A stretch of DNA of 48,949 nucleotides from Bacillota bacterium (GCA_029006195.1 JAQXGH010000012.1:1-48949); one strand, 5' to 3'; shown: positions 32,909-43,140, numbered from the stretch's first letter. Numbers and translations: made by a program. The notes: generated from the sequence alone by a model not told the origin.

Positions 32909-33994
32909 ATGCTACAGTTCGAAGTAAAGGAAGAAAAGCTGCAGGAAATTAAAGTCATCGGTGTAGGTGGCGGCGGCTGTAATGCAATAAATAGAATGAT
33001 CGAGTCAGGAATGAAGGGCGTAAACTTCGTTGCTGTCAATACAGATAAACAGGCTCTGGCTAAGAATAAGGCTGAAACTAAGATTCAGATCGGCGAGAAG
33101 CTGACTAAGGGTCTCGGTGCAGGCGGCAACCCTGAGGTTGGCCAGAAGTCAGCAGAAGAAAATCTCGAAGATCTCGAGAAGTTCATCGCAGGCTCAGACA
33201 TGGTATTCGTAACATGCGGTATGGGCGGCGGAACAGGCACAGGAGCAGCTCCAATTATCGCTAAGATTGCTAAGGATATGGGAATCCTTACAGTTGGCGT
33301 TGTTACTAAGCCTTTCAGATTTGAAGGTAAGAAGAGAGGCGAACATGCTGCTTTAGGTATCAAGTTCCTGAAGAAGTATGTTGACTCACTGGTAGTAGTT
33401 CCTAACGACAAGTTACTTGAAACAGTTCAGGAACAGACATCACTGCTCGAAGCTTTCTCAATGGCTGATGAAGTACTCAAGCAGGGTGTACAGGCTATTT
33501 CAGATATCATCGTAGATGATGCTCTCATCAACCTTGACTTTGCAGACGTTACAACAATCATGAAGGACAGAGGTATTGTTCACATGGGCGTTGGTCGTGC
33601 TAAGGGTGAAAACAGAATCGAAGAAGCAGTTGTTGCTGCAATGGATAGCCCACTCCTCGAAACTAAGATTTCAGGTGCTAAGGCAGTTCTGATCAACATC
33701 ACTGGCGGCAACGGTCTGACAATGTTCGACGTTGACAAGGTTGCAACAAGAATCGACGAAGAAGCTGATAACGATGCTATCATCATCCTCGGTACTTCAA
33801 TCAAGGATGATATGCAGGATGAAATTGCTATCACAGTTATCGCTGCAGGTTTCGAGAAGCCAAGAGATCTTGGCCCTATCGGCAAGAACGAAGAAAGCGC
33901 TCCTAAGGCTCCATTAACTGAAGCTACTTCAACTGAAGACAGTGATTACAGAATGCCAGGAATGGCTATTCCTGATTTCCTTAGAAAAAAATAA
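32909..33994 (+). CDS. ftsZ: Cell division GTPase FtsZ
   Basis: This tubulin homologue assembles the division ring. The 361-residue protein has [12 protein letters not shown], the GTP loop [16 protein letters not shown], the T7 loop [11 protein letters not shown] for GTP hydrolysis, and a short linker leading to the C-terminal peptide IPDFLRKK that binds partner proteins. The linker is short compared with many bacteria. GGGAGG precedes the start. ftsA is not adjacent in this cluster. Confidence 0.97.
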   Translation: MLQFEVKEEKLQEIKVIGVGGGGCNAINRMIESGMKGVNFVAVNTDKQALAKNKAETKIQIGEKLTKGLGAGGNPEVGQKSAEENLEDLEKFIAGSDMVFVTCGMGGGTGTGAAPIIAKIAKDMGILTVGVVTKPFRFEGKKRGEHAALGIKFLKKYVDSLVVVPNDKLLETVQEQTSLLEAFSMADEVLKQGVQAISDIIVDDALINLDFADVTTIMKDRGIVHMGVGRAKGENRIEEAVVAAMDSPLLETKISGAKAVLINITGGNGLTMFDVDKVATRIDEEADNDAIIILGTSIKDDMQDEIAITVIAAGFEKPRDLGPIGKNEESAPKAPLTEATSTEDSDYRMPGMAIPDFLRKK

Positions 33995-34012
33995 TAAAGG
34001 AGAATCTTTTCG

Positions 34013-34047
34013 ATAGCCGGTAATTATTTGCCGGCTATTGGTTTTTT
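34013..34047 (+). terminator. Rho-independent terminator after ftsZ
   Basis: ATAGCCGG and CCGGCTAT flank a 10-base loop and are followed by TGG and six T bases. The next gene starts only 2 bases after the T-run. Confidence 0.8.
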
Positions 34048-34049
34048 CC

Positions 34050-34832
34050 ATGAAATACGTAAGTTCAAAAGAGAACAAAATATACAAATCAGCAATAAAA
34101 CTTATGAAAAAGAAGTTTCGCGATGATTCTGGTATGTATCTTCTCGAGGGCGTGAAGCCTTTGAAAGATGCATTGCAAATGGGGATCAGCGTTGAAACGG
34201 TTTTTGCGTGTGAAGATAAAATTGAGATGGCAGAAGAGCTTTTTGCAAGCGAATGCCATCAGATGATCGGACTGTCCAGAGAACTGTTCTCGGAGCTTTC
34301 TGATACTGAGACTTCACAGGGTATTATTTCTGTTGTACATAAAGTAAGCTACTCACCATCAGAGTTTGCAGAGAGGATAGGCCAGGGGTCTAACGTTATC
34401 GTATTAGACAGGCTGCAGGATCCGGGAAATGTAGGAACGATAATCCGTACTGCTGAAGCTGCTGGTTACGGCGGTATCGTTGTTATGAAGGGAAGCAGCG
34501 ATATTTATTCGCCAAAGGTTGTGAGAGCGGCAGCGGGATCACTTTTTAGGATGCCGGTTGTTACAGGCTGGGATGTTTCCCAGTTACAAGAATTTGTTGA
34601 TAATCAGGGCATGAAAATTACGGTTACATGTCTTGAAAATGCAACAAACTGCTACGATGCAGACTTGCGAGAATATATTGCTCTAGTTATCGGTAATGAA
34701 GGGCAAGGCGTATGTGCTGATATTATGGATATAGCCGATGTTAGAGTTACAATACCTATGGCAGGAGCCATAGAATCATTAAATGCAGCGGTAGCTGCGG
34801 CAATACTGATGTATCAACCCTATAGGAGGTAA
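34050..34832 (+). CDS. TrmH/SpoU family RNA 2'-O-methyltransferase
   Basis: SAM-dependent RNA methyltransferase with a SPOUT knot, 260 residues. The N-terminal substrate-binding domain (YVSSKENKIYKSAIKLMKKKFRDD, LLEGVKPLKDAL) is followed by motif 1 LDRLQDPGNVGTIIRTAEAAGY, motif 2 ALVIGNEGQGV and motif 3 VTIPMAGAIESLNAAVAAAI. The target, 23S rRNA or tRNA, cannot be told. The N-domain fixes the start at 34050, directly behind the ftsZ terminator and without a nearby SD; the closest AAAGGAG is about 47 bases upstream, on the far side of the hairpin. The gene precedes pheST, as in many Firmicutes. Confidence 0.9.
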   Translation: MKYVSSKENKIYKSAIKLMKKKFRDDSGMYLLEGVKPLKDALQMGISVETVFACEDKIEMAEELFASECHQMIGLSRELFSELSDTETSQGIISVVHKVSYSPSEFAERIGQGSNVIVLDRLQDPGNVGTIIRTAEAAGYGGIVVMKGSSDIYSPKVVRAAAGSLFRMPVVTGWDVSQLQEFVDNQGMKITVTCLENATNCYDADLREYIALVIGNEGQGVCADIMDIADVRVTIPMAGAIESLNAAVAAAILMYQPYRR

Positions 34833-34841
34833 TTATTTATT

Positions 34842-35864
34842 ATGCAGGATCAGTTAAATAGGATTTTAGAAGAAGCTAAGGCTCAGCTTGCCAAAGCGGC
34901 AACACACGCTGAGACTGAAGAAATCAGAGTTAAGGTACTCGGCAAGAAGGGTGAACTCACTCAGATTCTTAGAGGAATGGGTAAGCTTTCCCCAGAAGAA
35001 AAGAAGACAACAGGCCAGCTGGCTAACAAGGTTAGAAACGAAATCGAAACTATCTTAAACGAGAAGTTTGAAGCTGTTAAGGCAGCTGCTAAGGAAGCTC
35101 AGTTTAAGGCAGAGAAGATCGACGTTACAGAACCAGGTAAGCCTGCAACTATCGGTGTTAAGCACCCTCTGACAATTACAATTGAAGAAATTTCAAGAGT
35201 ATTTATGAACATGGGATTCTCAATTGCAGAAGGTCCTGAAGTTGAAACTGTTTTCAATAACTTTGATGCTCTGAATGCAGGTCCTAACCATCCTGCTAGA
35301 GATATGACTGATACTTTCTACATCACAGATGACGTACTTCTGAGAACTCAGACTTCACCTGTACAGGTTAGAACTCTGATGAAGCAGAAGCCACCTATCA
35401 AGGTTATCTCACCTGGTAGATGTTTCAGATGCGATACTCCAGACGCAACACACTCACCAATGTTCCACCAGATCGAAGGCCTCGTTGTTGACGAAGGTAT
35501 CACTATGGCAGACCTGAAGGGTACACTTGACAGCTTCGCTAAGCAGCTCTTCGGCAGCAAGACTAAGACTAAGTTCAGACCTCACCACTTCCCATTCACT
35601 GAACCAAGTGCAGAAATGGACGTATCTTGCTTCAAGTGCGGCGGTAAGGGCTGTAGAGTATGCAAAGGCAGCGGCTGGATCGAAATCCTGGGCTGCGGCA
35701 TGGTTCATCCTAATGTTCTCAAGGTTGGCGGAATCGATACAGAAAAGTACACAGGCTTCGCTCTTGGTATGGGTGTAGAACGTGTAGCAATGCTCAAATA
35801 CGGTGTTGATGATATCAGACTGTTCTATGAGAACGATATGCGTTTCATTAACCAGTTCAAATAA
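34842..35864 (+). CDS. pheS: Phenylalanine-tRNA ligase alpha subunit
   Basis: Catalytic subunit of the class II (alpha-beta)2 PheRS, charging tRNA-Phe. The 340-residue protein has an N-terminal coiled coil (to about 85) and the catalytic domain with motif 2 KVISPGRCFRCDTPDATHSPMFHQIEG, TKFRPHHFPFTEPSAEMDVSC and motif 3 GFALGMGVERVAMLKYG. An additional Cys cluster (CFKCGGKGCRVCKGSGW) lies between motifs. AGGAGGT precedes the start. No T-box leader is visible in the short gap. Confidence 0.97.
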   Translation: MQDQLNRILEEAKAQLAKAATHAETEEIRVKVLGKKGELTQILRGMGKLSPEEKKTTGQLANKVRNEIETILNEKFEAVKAAAKEAQFKAEKIDVTEPGKPATIGVKHPLTITIEEISRVFMNMGFSIAEGPEVETVFNNFDALNAGPNHPARDMTDTFYITDDVLLRTQTSPVQVRTLMKQKPPIKVISPGRCFRCDTPDATHSPMFHQIEGLVVDEGITMADLKGTLDSFAKQLFGSKTKTKFRPHHFPFTEPSAEMDVSCFKCGGKGCRVCKGSGWIEILGCGMVHPNVLKVGGIDTEKYTGFALGMGVERVAMLKYGVDDIRLFYENDMRFINQFK

Positions 35865-35891
35865 TAGAGAACATAAATAGGAGGATAGACA

Positions 35892-38408
35892 ATGTTAGTT
35901 CCAGTAGAATGGCTGAATGATTATATAGATTTAAGTGACGTTAGCACAGTAGATTTCTGTGACAGAATGATTATGTCAGGCTCAAACCTTGAAACATGCG
36001 AAACTTTCTGTGAAGAAATGGAGAATGTTGTAGTCGGCAGAATCGAAAAGATTGATAGACACCCAGACGCTGATAAGCTTGTTGTTTGCATGCTCAACAT
36101 CGGCGATAAGGAAGCAAATGGTAAGGGCGAAGACGGACTGCTCCAGATCGTAACTGGTGCTCCTAACGTATTCGAAGGCGCCATCGTTCCTGTGGCTCTT
36201 CACAAGAGCAGAATCCCTGGTCCACTTCACGGCCAGCCAAAGCAGGAAGGCGGAGTTAAGATCACTAAGGGTAAGCTCCGTGGCGTTGAATCATACGGTA
36301 TGCTTTGCTCAGCAAGCGAACTCGGATTTGATGAAAAGGTAGTTCCTGTAGTACACAAGGACGGTATCTGGATTCTGGATCCTGCATGCTATGATGGTAT
36401 CGAAGAAAAGATCGGTCAAGATTTCGCAGAAGCACTCCAGTTAAAGCAGGCTGTTGTAGACTTCGAAATCACACCAAACAGACCTGACTGTCTGGCTATG
36501 ATCGGTATGGCAAGAGAAGCTTCAGCTACATTCAAGAAGCCTTTCTCATATCCTGATACAGAAATTAAGGAAGCAAATGGTGAAGGCAACTCATCAGATT
36601 ACGTATCAGTAGAAATCAAGAACACTGATGCTTGTAAGAGATACGTTGCAAGAATCGTTACAGATGTTAAGGTTGCTCAGTCACCATGGTGGCTCCAGAA
36701 GAGACTTATGTATGCTGGCATGAGACCTATCAATAACATCGTAGATATTACAAACTTCGTAATGCTTGAATATGGTCAGCCACTTCACGCATTTGACATC
36801 AACGAAGTTAAGGGCGGCAAGATCATCGTTGATAACGCTGCTGACGGAGAAAAGTTCACAACTCTCGACGAAAACGAAAGAACACTTACAAGCGACATGC
36901 TCATGATCAAGGATACTGAAAGAAGTATCGCTGTTGCAGGTGTTATGGGTGGACTTAACTCAGAAATCGAAGAAAATACAAAGACTATCATCGTTGAATC
37001 AGCTAACTTCAATGGCGATAGCGTTAGAACTACAGCTAAGAGCCTGGTACTCAGAACTGAAGCTTCATCAAGATTTGAGAAGGGTATCGACCCTAACCTC
37101 ACAGAAGCTGCAGCAGACAGAGTTTGCAGACTCATCGAAATGATCGGCGCAGGTAAGGTTTGTGAAGGAAGCGTAGACGTTTATCCAAACCCTGAAACTG
37201 CTAAGACAATCGACGTTAGAGTAAGCAGAATCAACCACGTACTGGGAATCGAGCTTCCTAGAGAAACAATGGTTGAAATGCTCAATAGCCTGGAAATCCA
37301 GGTAGCTGGCGAAGGAGATATCATGACAGTAACTCCACCAACAATTCGTCAGGACCTTCTCGAAGAAGAAGACTATATCGAAGAAGTTGCTAGACTTTAC
37401 GGCTATGATAACCTGCCAGTAACTCTTCCTAAGAGCAACTGCGAAGCAGGAATGTCATACGAAAGAAGCATTAGAGATAAGGCTAGAGAAGCTCTCTGCA
37501 GCATGGGTCTCAATGAAATCCAGACTTACTCATTCGTTAGCCCTTCAGGCGTTGACAAGGTAAGAATTGACGAAGATTCATGGGAAAGAGCTTTCGTTAA
37601 GCTGATCAACCCACTTGGCGAAGAAAACTCAGTTATGAGAACTATCCTTACTCCAAACATGATGGAAGTACTGGCTAGAAACTACTCAAGAAATCTCCCA
37701 GAAGTTAGAGCTTTCGAAATCGGTAACACATTCATGGATAATCCAATCAGCAGAGATAAGCTTCCTGATGAAGATTACTCACTGTGTATCGGTATGTATG
37801 GTAAGGGCGTAGACTTCTACACACTTAAGGGCGTTGTAGTAGAACTGCTCACTGAACTGGGAATCAAGAACATTTCATTCGAAGCTGAATCAGAATACGG
37901 CGTATATCACCCAGGCAGATGCGCTAGAGTTCAGGTTGAAGCATCAGAAGCAATGAAGAACGCTGGCATCGATACTGAAGAACTCGGTATCATGGGTGAA
38001 GTTCATCCTGACGTTGCAGAAAACTATGGTATGGATGGCGTTAGAATTTACTGCTGTGAACTCATGTTCAGTGCAATCTTAAGCAAGGCTGATACTTCAA
38101 TCGTTTATACACCACTGCCTAAGTATCCTTCAACATCAAGAGACATCGCTCTTCTGGTTGACGAAGAAATGGAAGTTGGCAAGATCGAAGAAGTTATCAA
38201 GGCTAACGGTAAGGCAATCTTAGAAAAGGTTAAGCTCTTCGACGTTTATAGAGGTAAGCAGGTTGAAGAAGGCAAGAAGAGTGTTGCATTCAACCTTACT
38301 TATAGAGATAAAGATAAGACATTAACAGATGAAGACGTTGCAGAAGTACACAATGGCGTACTGGCAGCACTTAAAGAAAAGCTTGATGCAGTCCTGAGAG
38401 AAATGTAG
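35892..38408 (+). CDS. pheT: Phenylalanine-tRNA ligase beta subunit
   Basis: Editing and tRNA-binding subunit of PheRS, 838 residues. The N-terminal EMAP-like tRNA-binding domain (VVVGRIEKIDRHPDADKLVVC) is followed by the B3/B4 editing domain, B5 domains (DVRVSRINHVLGIELPRETMVEML), a catalytic-like core and the C-terminal FDX-ACB anticodon-binding domain (PKYPSTSRDIALLVDEEMEVGKIEEV). The length is a little above the usual 800. TAGGAGG lies before the start. It is cotranscribed with pheS and zapA. Confidence 0.97.
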   Translation: MLVPVEWLNDYIDLSDVSTVDFCDRMIMSGSNLETCETFCEEMENVVVGRIEKIDRHPDADKLVVCMLNIGDKEANGKGEDGLLQIVTGAPNVFEGAIVPVALHKSRIPGPLHGQPKQEGGVKITKGKLRGVESYGMLCSASELGFDEKVVPVVHKDGIWILDPACYDGIEEKIGQDFAEALQLKQAVVDFEITPNRPDCLAMIGMAREASATFKKPFSYPDTEIKEANGEGNSSDYVSVEIKNTDACKRYVARIVTDVKVAQSPWWLQKRLMYAGMRPINNIVDITNFVMLEYGQPLHAFDINEVKGGKIIVDNAADGEKFTTLDENERTLTSDMLMIKDTERSIAVAGVMGGLNSEIEENTKTIIVESANFNGDSVRTTAKSLVLRTEASSRFEKGIDPNLTEAAADRVCRLIEMIGAGKVCEGSVDVYPNPETAKTIDVRVSRINHVLGIELPRETMVEMLNSLEIQVAGEGDIMTVTPPTIRQDLLEEEDYIEEVARLYGYDNLPVTLPKSNCEAGMSYERSIRDKAREALCSMGLNEIQTYSFVSPSGVDKVRIDEDSWERAFVKLINPLGEENSVMRTILTPNMMEVLARNYSRNLPEVRAFEIGNTFMDNPISRDKLPDEDYSLCIGMYGKGVDFYTLKGVVVELLTELGIKNISFEAESEYGVYHPGRCARVQVEASEAMKNAGIDTEELGIMGEVHPDVAENYGMDGVRIYCCELMFSAILSKADTSIVYTPLPKYPSTSRDIALLVDEEMEVGKIEEVIKANGKAILEKVKLFDVYRGKQVEEGKKSVAFNLTYRDKDKTLTDEDVAEVHNGVLAALKEKLDAVLREM

Positions 38409-38418
38409 GAGAATTCAC

Positions 38419-38988
38419 ATGGATAACAACAAGGTAAGCGTTAAAATTTATGGCAATGAGTATATTCTGGCTGGCGAAGCATCAAAGGAAGAAATCGTTC
38501 AGACAGCTGCTCACGTTGACATGAAGATGAACGAAATCGCAGAAGGTGCGAGAGCAGTTGGAGCAACTACTCATAACGTAGCTATCCTGGCTGCAATTAA
38601 TATCACTAAAGAATATTTCCAGAACATCAAAGAAATCGAAGATCTGAGAAGTCTTAACATCCGTCTTGAAAAGGATGCTCAGCATTACGTTCAGATGTGG
38701 GATGAAAGCAAGAAGAATTACGAAGATTACAAGGCTGAAAACCAGGCAACAATCGCAATGAACGATGCTCTTAAGAAGGAAGTTGAAGCTAAGAATGCTG
38801 AAATCGAAAGTCTTAAGGCGGCACTGGAAGCAAGTAAGGCTCAGATCGAAAACTCAGAGTCAGAAGCTGTTCAGGCAGCTGAAGATAAGTGCAGAGAACT
38901 GGAAAACAGCTTCTTTGACCTCCAGATGGAGAACCTTCAGCTGAAGAAAGACCTTGAAAAGTATAAGAACAGCATCGGCAAGTTCTAA
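38419..38988 (+). CDS. zapA: ZapA-like cell division protein
   Basis: ZapA bundles FtsZ filaments at the division site. The 189-residue protein begins with the ZapA domain (KVSVKIYGNEYILAGEASKEEIVQTAAHVDMKMNEIA) and continues as one long coiled coil (about 75-185) rich in Glu, Lys and Ala. It is longer than the usual 85-110 residues because of this extension. Its place between pheT and mutS2 is conserved in Firmicutes. Confidence 0.9.
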   Translation: MDNNKVSVKIYGNEYILAGEASKEEIVQTAAHVDMKMNEIAEGARAVGATTHNVAILAAINITKEYFQNIKEIEDLRSLNIRLEKDAQHYVQMWDESKKNYEDYKAENQATIAMNDALKKEVEAKNAEIESLKAALEASKAQIENSESEAVQAAEDKCRELENSFFDLQMENLQLKKDLEKYKNSIGKF

Positions 38989-39013
38989 GATTTATAATTG
39001 TATTTAATAAAAC

Positions 39014-41392
39014 ATGAATGAAAAGACTTTTAACGTACTTGAATACAACAAAATAATTGAACTATTAAAGGCACAGGCAGGCTCCGAAATGACTAAAAAA
39101 GTCATCTCGGAGCTAAAGCCTCTATATGACGTGCGCGAAATCCGTGAGAAGCAGAGAGAAACCACAGAAGCGGTAAGGCTCATAACAGCAAAGGGGCCTT
39201 TGCCAGTCGGTGGTTTTTATGATATAGAGGGAATTGTATCATTTACCCGCAAAGGCGGCGTTTTGACAATGGCGCAGCTTTTGAAGGTTCTATACAACAT
39301 GAAAACTGCGGAGCACGTTGTGGCCTTCGTGAAGGGCGGCGACGTTCCAGAATTGCCCCTAATTAAGTCTATGACTGAGATCATGGCAGTTCACAAGTCA
39401 TTCGCAGACGAAATAGACAGATGCATTATCTCAGAGGATGAGATGGCCGACAACGCCAGCCCGGAGCTGCGCAGAATAAGACGTGCAATCATAAGACAGA
39501 ATGATGCGGTTAAGGCTAAGATGAATCATATCCTTAATTCGCAGAAAACAGCACTACAGGATGCCATCGTAACCATGAGAAACGGCAGATATGTAGTTCC
39601 GGTAAAGCAGGAATACAGAGCCAGCGTCCCTGGTATCGTTCATGATCAGTCCGGTACAGGCGCTACTGTGTTCATAGAGCCGCAGGCAATCGTCAATATG
39701 AACAACGAGCTCAGGCAGCTGGAGCTTGACGAGAAGGCTGAAATAAACAGGATTCTTGAGGAACTGTCAAGCGGCGTTTCAGAGTACTACCATGACCTTA
39801 TAAATAACCAGAAGCTATTACTCGAACTGGATTTATTTATGGCCAAGGGTAGGCTTTCCATCGATATGATGGGCGAAGAACCGGAAATTAGTGAAGATGG
39901 AATACTCGACCTCAGGAGCGCGGCACATCCGCTTATCGATAAGAAAAAAGTAGTTCCGATCAACGTGTCCATAGGTGAAACCTATAACACGCTGGTAGTT
40001 ACAGGACCTAATACCGGTGGTAAAACTGTAACGCTCAAGACAGCAGGGCTACTATCGATAATGGCTCAGGCAGGTCTTCACATACCGGCGGCGCAGGGCA
40101 GTAAGGTGCCGGTATATAGAGAGATTTTTGCAGATATAGGTGATGAGCAGAGCATTGAACAGAGTCTTTCAACATTCTCATCACATATGGCAAATATCGT
40201 TGGGATCATCAAAGAGGCCAGCTACGACTGCCTGGTGCTCCTGGACGAACTGGGAGCAGGCACTGACCCTACAGAAGGTGCGGCACTGGCAATTTCGATA
40301 CTTGAAACTCTGGCAGATAACGGGGCAAGCTGCATAGCAACTACCCACTACACAGAGCTCAAGAAATTCGCCCTTTCGACAGAGGGCGTTGAGAACGCTT
40401 CTATGGAATTCAACGTGGAAACGCTGAGTCCTACATATAGATTAATGATCGGTCTTCCGGGCAAGTCAAATGCCTTCGAAATCTCAGGCAAGCTGGGGCT
40501 TCCAGGGGACATAATCGAGAGAGCATCGCTCCTCCTTGAGGGCGGGGACATCGCTTTCGAAGATGTAATCACTAAGCTCGAAGAAGACAAGCGAATAGCT
40601 GAAGAAGAAAGAGCAGAAGCGATCAGAGTAACCAGAGAGATGAAACTCAAGCAGGATGAGCTTGATGCAAAGGCTGCAAAGCTCGAAAAGCAGCGCGAGA
40701 AGGAAATAGCTCGTGCCAAGGAAGAAGCTAGAGACATAATAAGGGAAGCTCAGGAAGCTGCTGCTGAATTCAGAGAAGAGCTCAAGGAAATCGCTAGACT
40801 GGAAAGTCTGGGTGAACGAAACAAGAGATTTGATGCCGGCCGTAAGAAAATACGCGACATCGAAAAGAAAAACAGAGCAACGATCAAGAAAGAAAAGAAT
40901 GATAATCCGGTAAAACCTGAACAGCTCAAGATAGGCAATAGGGTTAAACTTCTGACACTGGGACAGAACGGTGAAATCATTTCACTTCCTGATGATAAGG
41001 GTGAAATGCAGGTACAGGTCGGTCCGATGAAGTTTACGGTTAACATTACAGACATCATGCTGATCGATAACAATACGCCAAGGCCAGACAGGAACAAGAT
41101 CCGTTCAAAGGGCTACGGTAGCCTTTACAAGAAGAAGGCACAGACTGTTGGCATATCGGTTGATGTCAGAGGCAAAAACCTGGATGATGCGATTATGGAT
41201 GTTGAGAAGTATTTGGATGACGCATACATCTCAGGGCTCCCTGAAGTTACGATTATTCACGGCAGAGGGGAAGGAATCTTGAGTAAGGGCATAAGAGCCA
41301 GACTCAGAAGCAATAAAGTCGTTAAAGAATACCGCAGGGGCGGCTTTGATGAAGGTGGAGACGGCGTAACAGTCGTTAAATTCAAGAAATAA
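39014..41392 (+). CDS. mutS2: MutS2 family ATPase/endonuclease with Smr domain
   Basis: MutS2 acts on recombination intermediates and, in Bacillus, on collided ribosomes. The 792-residue protein has MutS core domains without the mismatch-binding domain, the Walker A TGPNTGGKTVTLKTAGL (near residue 330), VLLDELGAGTDPTEGAALA for Walker B/signature, an extended coiled coil (about 515-630) and the C-terminal Smr nuclease domain (VDVRGKNLDDAIMDVEKYLDDA, IIHGRGEGILS). All elements look intact. The start has only a weak RBS. Confidence 0.96.
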   Translation: MNEKTFNVLEYNKIIELLKAQAGSEMTKKVISELKPLYDVREIREKQRETTEAVRLITAKGPLPVGGFYDIEGIVSFTRKGGVLTMAQLLKVLYNMKTAEHVVAFVKGGDVPELPLIKSMTEIMAVHKSFADEIDRCIISEDEMADNASPELRRIRRAIIRQNDAVKAKMNHILNSQKTALQDAIVTMRNGRYVVPVKQEYRASVPGIVHDQSGTGATVFIEPQAIVNMNNELRQLELDEKAEINRILEELSSGVSEYYHDLINNQKLLLELDLFMAKGRLSIDMMGEEPEISEDGILDLRSAAHPLIDKKKVVPINVSIGETYNTLVVTGPNTGGKTVTLKTAGLLSIMAQAGLHIPAAQGSKVPVYREIFADIGDEQSIEQSLSTFSSHMANIVGIIKEASYDCLVLLDELGAGTDPTEGAALAISILETLADNGASCIATTHYTELKKFALSTEGVENASMEFNVETLSPTYRLMIGLPGKSNAFEISGKLGLPGDIIERASLLLEGGDIAFEDVITKLEEDKRIAEEERAEAIRVTREMKLKQDELDAKAAKLEKQREKEIARAKEEARDIIREAQEAAAEFREELKEIARLESLGERNKRFDAGRKKIRDIEKKNRATIKKEKNDNPVKPEQLKIGNRVKLLTLGQNGEIISLPDDKGEMQVQVGPMKFTVNITDIMLIDNNTPRPDRNKIRSKGYGSLYKKKAQTVGISVDVRGKNLDDAIMDVEKYLDDAYISGLPEVTIIHGRGEGILSKGIRARLRSNKVVKEYRRGGFDEGGDGVTVVKFKK

Positions 41393-41403
41393 GGAGTATG
41401 GAA

Positions 41404-43122
41404 ATGATCAATTATGTAGATAAAATTGCTGAGCTGTTATCAGCACAGATTGAAGGTCTGGAAACAGATGAAATCAAAGGCATGATAGAACAGCCACAGA
41501 ACAGTGATATGGGTGACTATGCGTTCCCTTGCTTTAAGCTGGCAAAGATCCTGAGAAAGGCTCCTCCAATGATCGCTAAGGGCATCGCTGAAGCAATCGC
41601 AGAAGATGGAATCTTCGAAAAGGTAGAACAGGTTAACGCATATGTAAACATGTTCATCTCAAAGACTAGCTTCGCTAAAGAAACTATCGGTCAGGTTATT
41701 GCAGATGACGAAAATTATGGTAAGAGCACTATGGGCGAAGGCAAGCCTGTAATCGTAGAATATTCATCACCTAACATTGCTAAGCCTTTCCACATCGGTC
41801 ACATCAGAAGTACAGTAATCGGCGCTTCAATCGCTAAGATTTATGACATGCTGGGTTACGATGTGATCAGAATCAACCACCTGGGTGACTACGGTACTCA
41901 GTTCGGTAAGATGATCGTAGCTTACAGAAAGTGGGGAAACAGAGAAGATGTTATTAACGAACCAATCAAGACTCTTCTCTCATACTATACAAAGTTCCAT
42001 GTAGAAGCAGAAGAACATCCTGAACTTGAAGACGAAGCTAGAGCTACATTCACTAAGCTGGAAAACGGCGAACCTGAAGAAGTAGAACTCTGGCAGTGGT
42101 TCAGAGAAGAATCACTTAAGGAATTCAGCAGAGTATACGACATGCTGGGAATCAAGTTCGATTCATACAACGGTGAAAGCTTCTACTCAGACAAGATGCC
42201 TAGATTCGTTAAGGAACTGGAAGAGTCAGGTATCATGGAAAACGATAACGGCGCTAATCTGGTTAGACTTGACGAATACGGCCTTGGTACTGCACTCGTT
42301 ACTAAGTCAGACGGTTCAACTCTCTATATCACTAGAGACATCGCTGCTGCAGTATACAGAAAGGAAACTTACAACTTCTATAAGGACATCTACGTTGTAG
42401 CTTCACAGCAGAACCTGCACTTCCAGCAGTGGATGAAGATCCTGGAAATGATGGGATACGAATGGGCAAAGGACTGCGTACACGTTCCATTCGGCCTCGT
42501 TAGCCTGGAAGAAGGTACTATGTCAACTAGACAGGGCAGAGTAGTATTCCTCGAAGACGTACTTAACGGTGCAGTTGATAAGACTAGAGAAATCATCAAA
42601 GAAAAGAATCCTGATGCAGATGCAGAAACAGTTGAAGAAATCGCTAAGGCTGTTGGTATCGGCGCAGTAGTATTCAACGAACTTTCAAACTACAGAATCA
42701 AGGACTACGTATTCTCATGGGATCACGTTCTCAACTTCGAAGGTGAAACTGGTCCTTATGTACAGTACACTCACGCTAGAGCTTGCTCAATCCTTAGAAA
42801 TGCTGGCGACGATATCGTTGCTAAGGCTAAGGAAGGCTTCGATCCTCAGTACATCACAGGTGAAAGCGCACACGCACTCTCAAGACTGCTCTACGATTTC
42901 CCTGCAGTAGTAGTTGAAGCTGGCGAAAAGTACGAACCATCAGTAGTAACTAGACACATCGTTGACATCGCTCAGGCATTCAACAAGTTCTACCACGATG
43001 AACACATCCTGGTTGATAACGAAGACGAAAAGATCGCTAAGGTAGCAATGGTTTACGCTGCTAAGACAGTAATAAGAAACGGACTGGATCTCCTCTGCAT
43101 GAAGGCTCCAGAAAAGATGTAA
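41404..43122 (+). CDS. argS: Arginine-tRNA ligase
   Basis: Class I synthetase that charges tRNA-Arg and needs the tRNA for adenylate formation. The 572-residue protein has the N-terminal Add1 domain, SSPNIAKPFHIGHIRST with the HIGH motif, RINHLGDYGTQFGKM, the degenerate KMSKS region GTMSTRQGRVV and the helical anticodon-binding domain with VQYTHARACSI. I prefer the ATG at 41404 because AAGGAG is 7 bases upstream; the ATG at 41398 would be almost on top of it. Confidence 0.96.
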   Translation: MINYVDKIAELLSAQIEGLETDEIKGMIEQPQNSDMGDYAFPCFKLAKILRKAPPMIAKGIAEAIAEDGIFEKVEQVNAYVNMFISKTSFAKETIGQVIADDENYGKSTMGEGKPVIVEYSSPNIAKPFHIGHIRSTVIGASIAKIYDMLGYDVIRINHLGDYGTQFGKMIVAYRKWGNREDVINEPIKTLLSYYTKFHVEAEEHPELEDEARATFTKLENGEPEEVELWQWFREESLKEFSRVYDMLGIKFDSYNGESFYSDKMPRFVKELEESGIMENDNGANLVRLDEYGLGTALVTKSDGSTLYITRDIAAAVYRKETYNFYKDIYVVASQQNLHFQQWMKILEMMGYEWAKDCVHVPFGLVSLEEGTMSTRQGRVVFLEDVLNGAVDKTREIIKEKNPDADAETVEEIAKAVGIGAVVFNELSNYRIKDYVFSWDHVLNFEGETGPYVQYTHARACSILRNAGDDIVAKAKEGFDPQYITGESAHALSRLLYDFPAVVVEAGEKYEPSVVTRHIVDIAQAFNKFYHDEHILVDNEDEKIAKVAMVYAAKTVIRNGLDLLCMKAPEKM

Positions 43123-43140
43123 GGATATATAATATACATT

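Noticed and set aside
34833-34841. T-box leader for pheST
   Set aside because: pheS follows the methyltransferase gene by 9 bases, leaving no room for a T-box.
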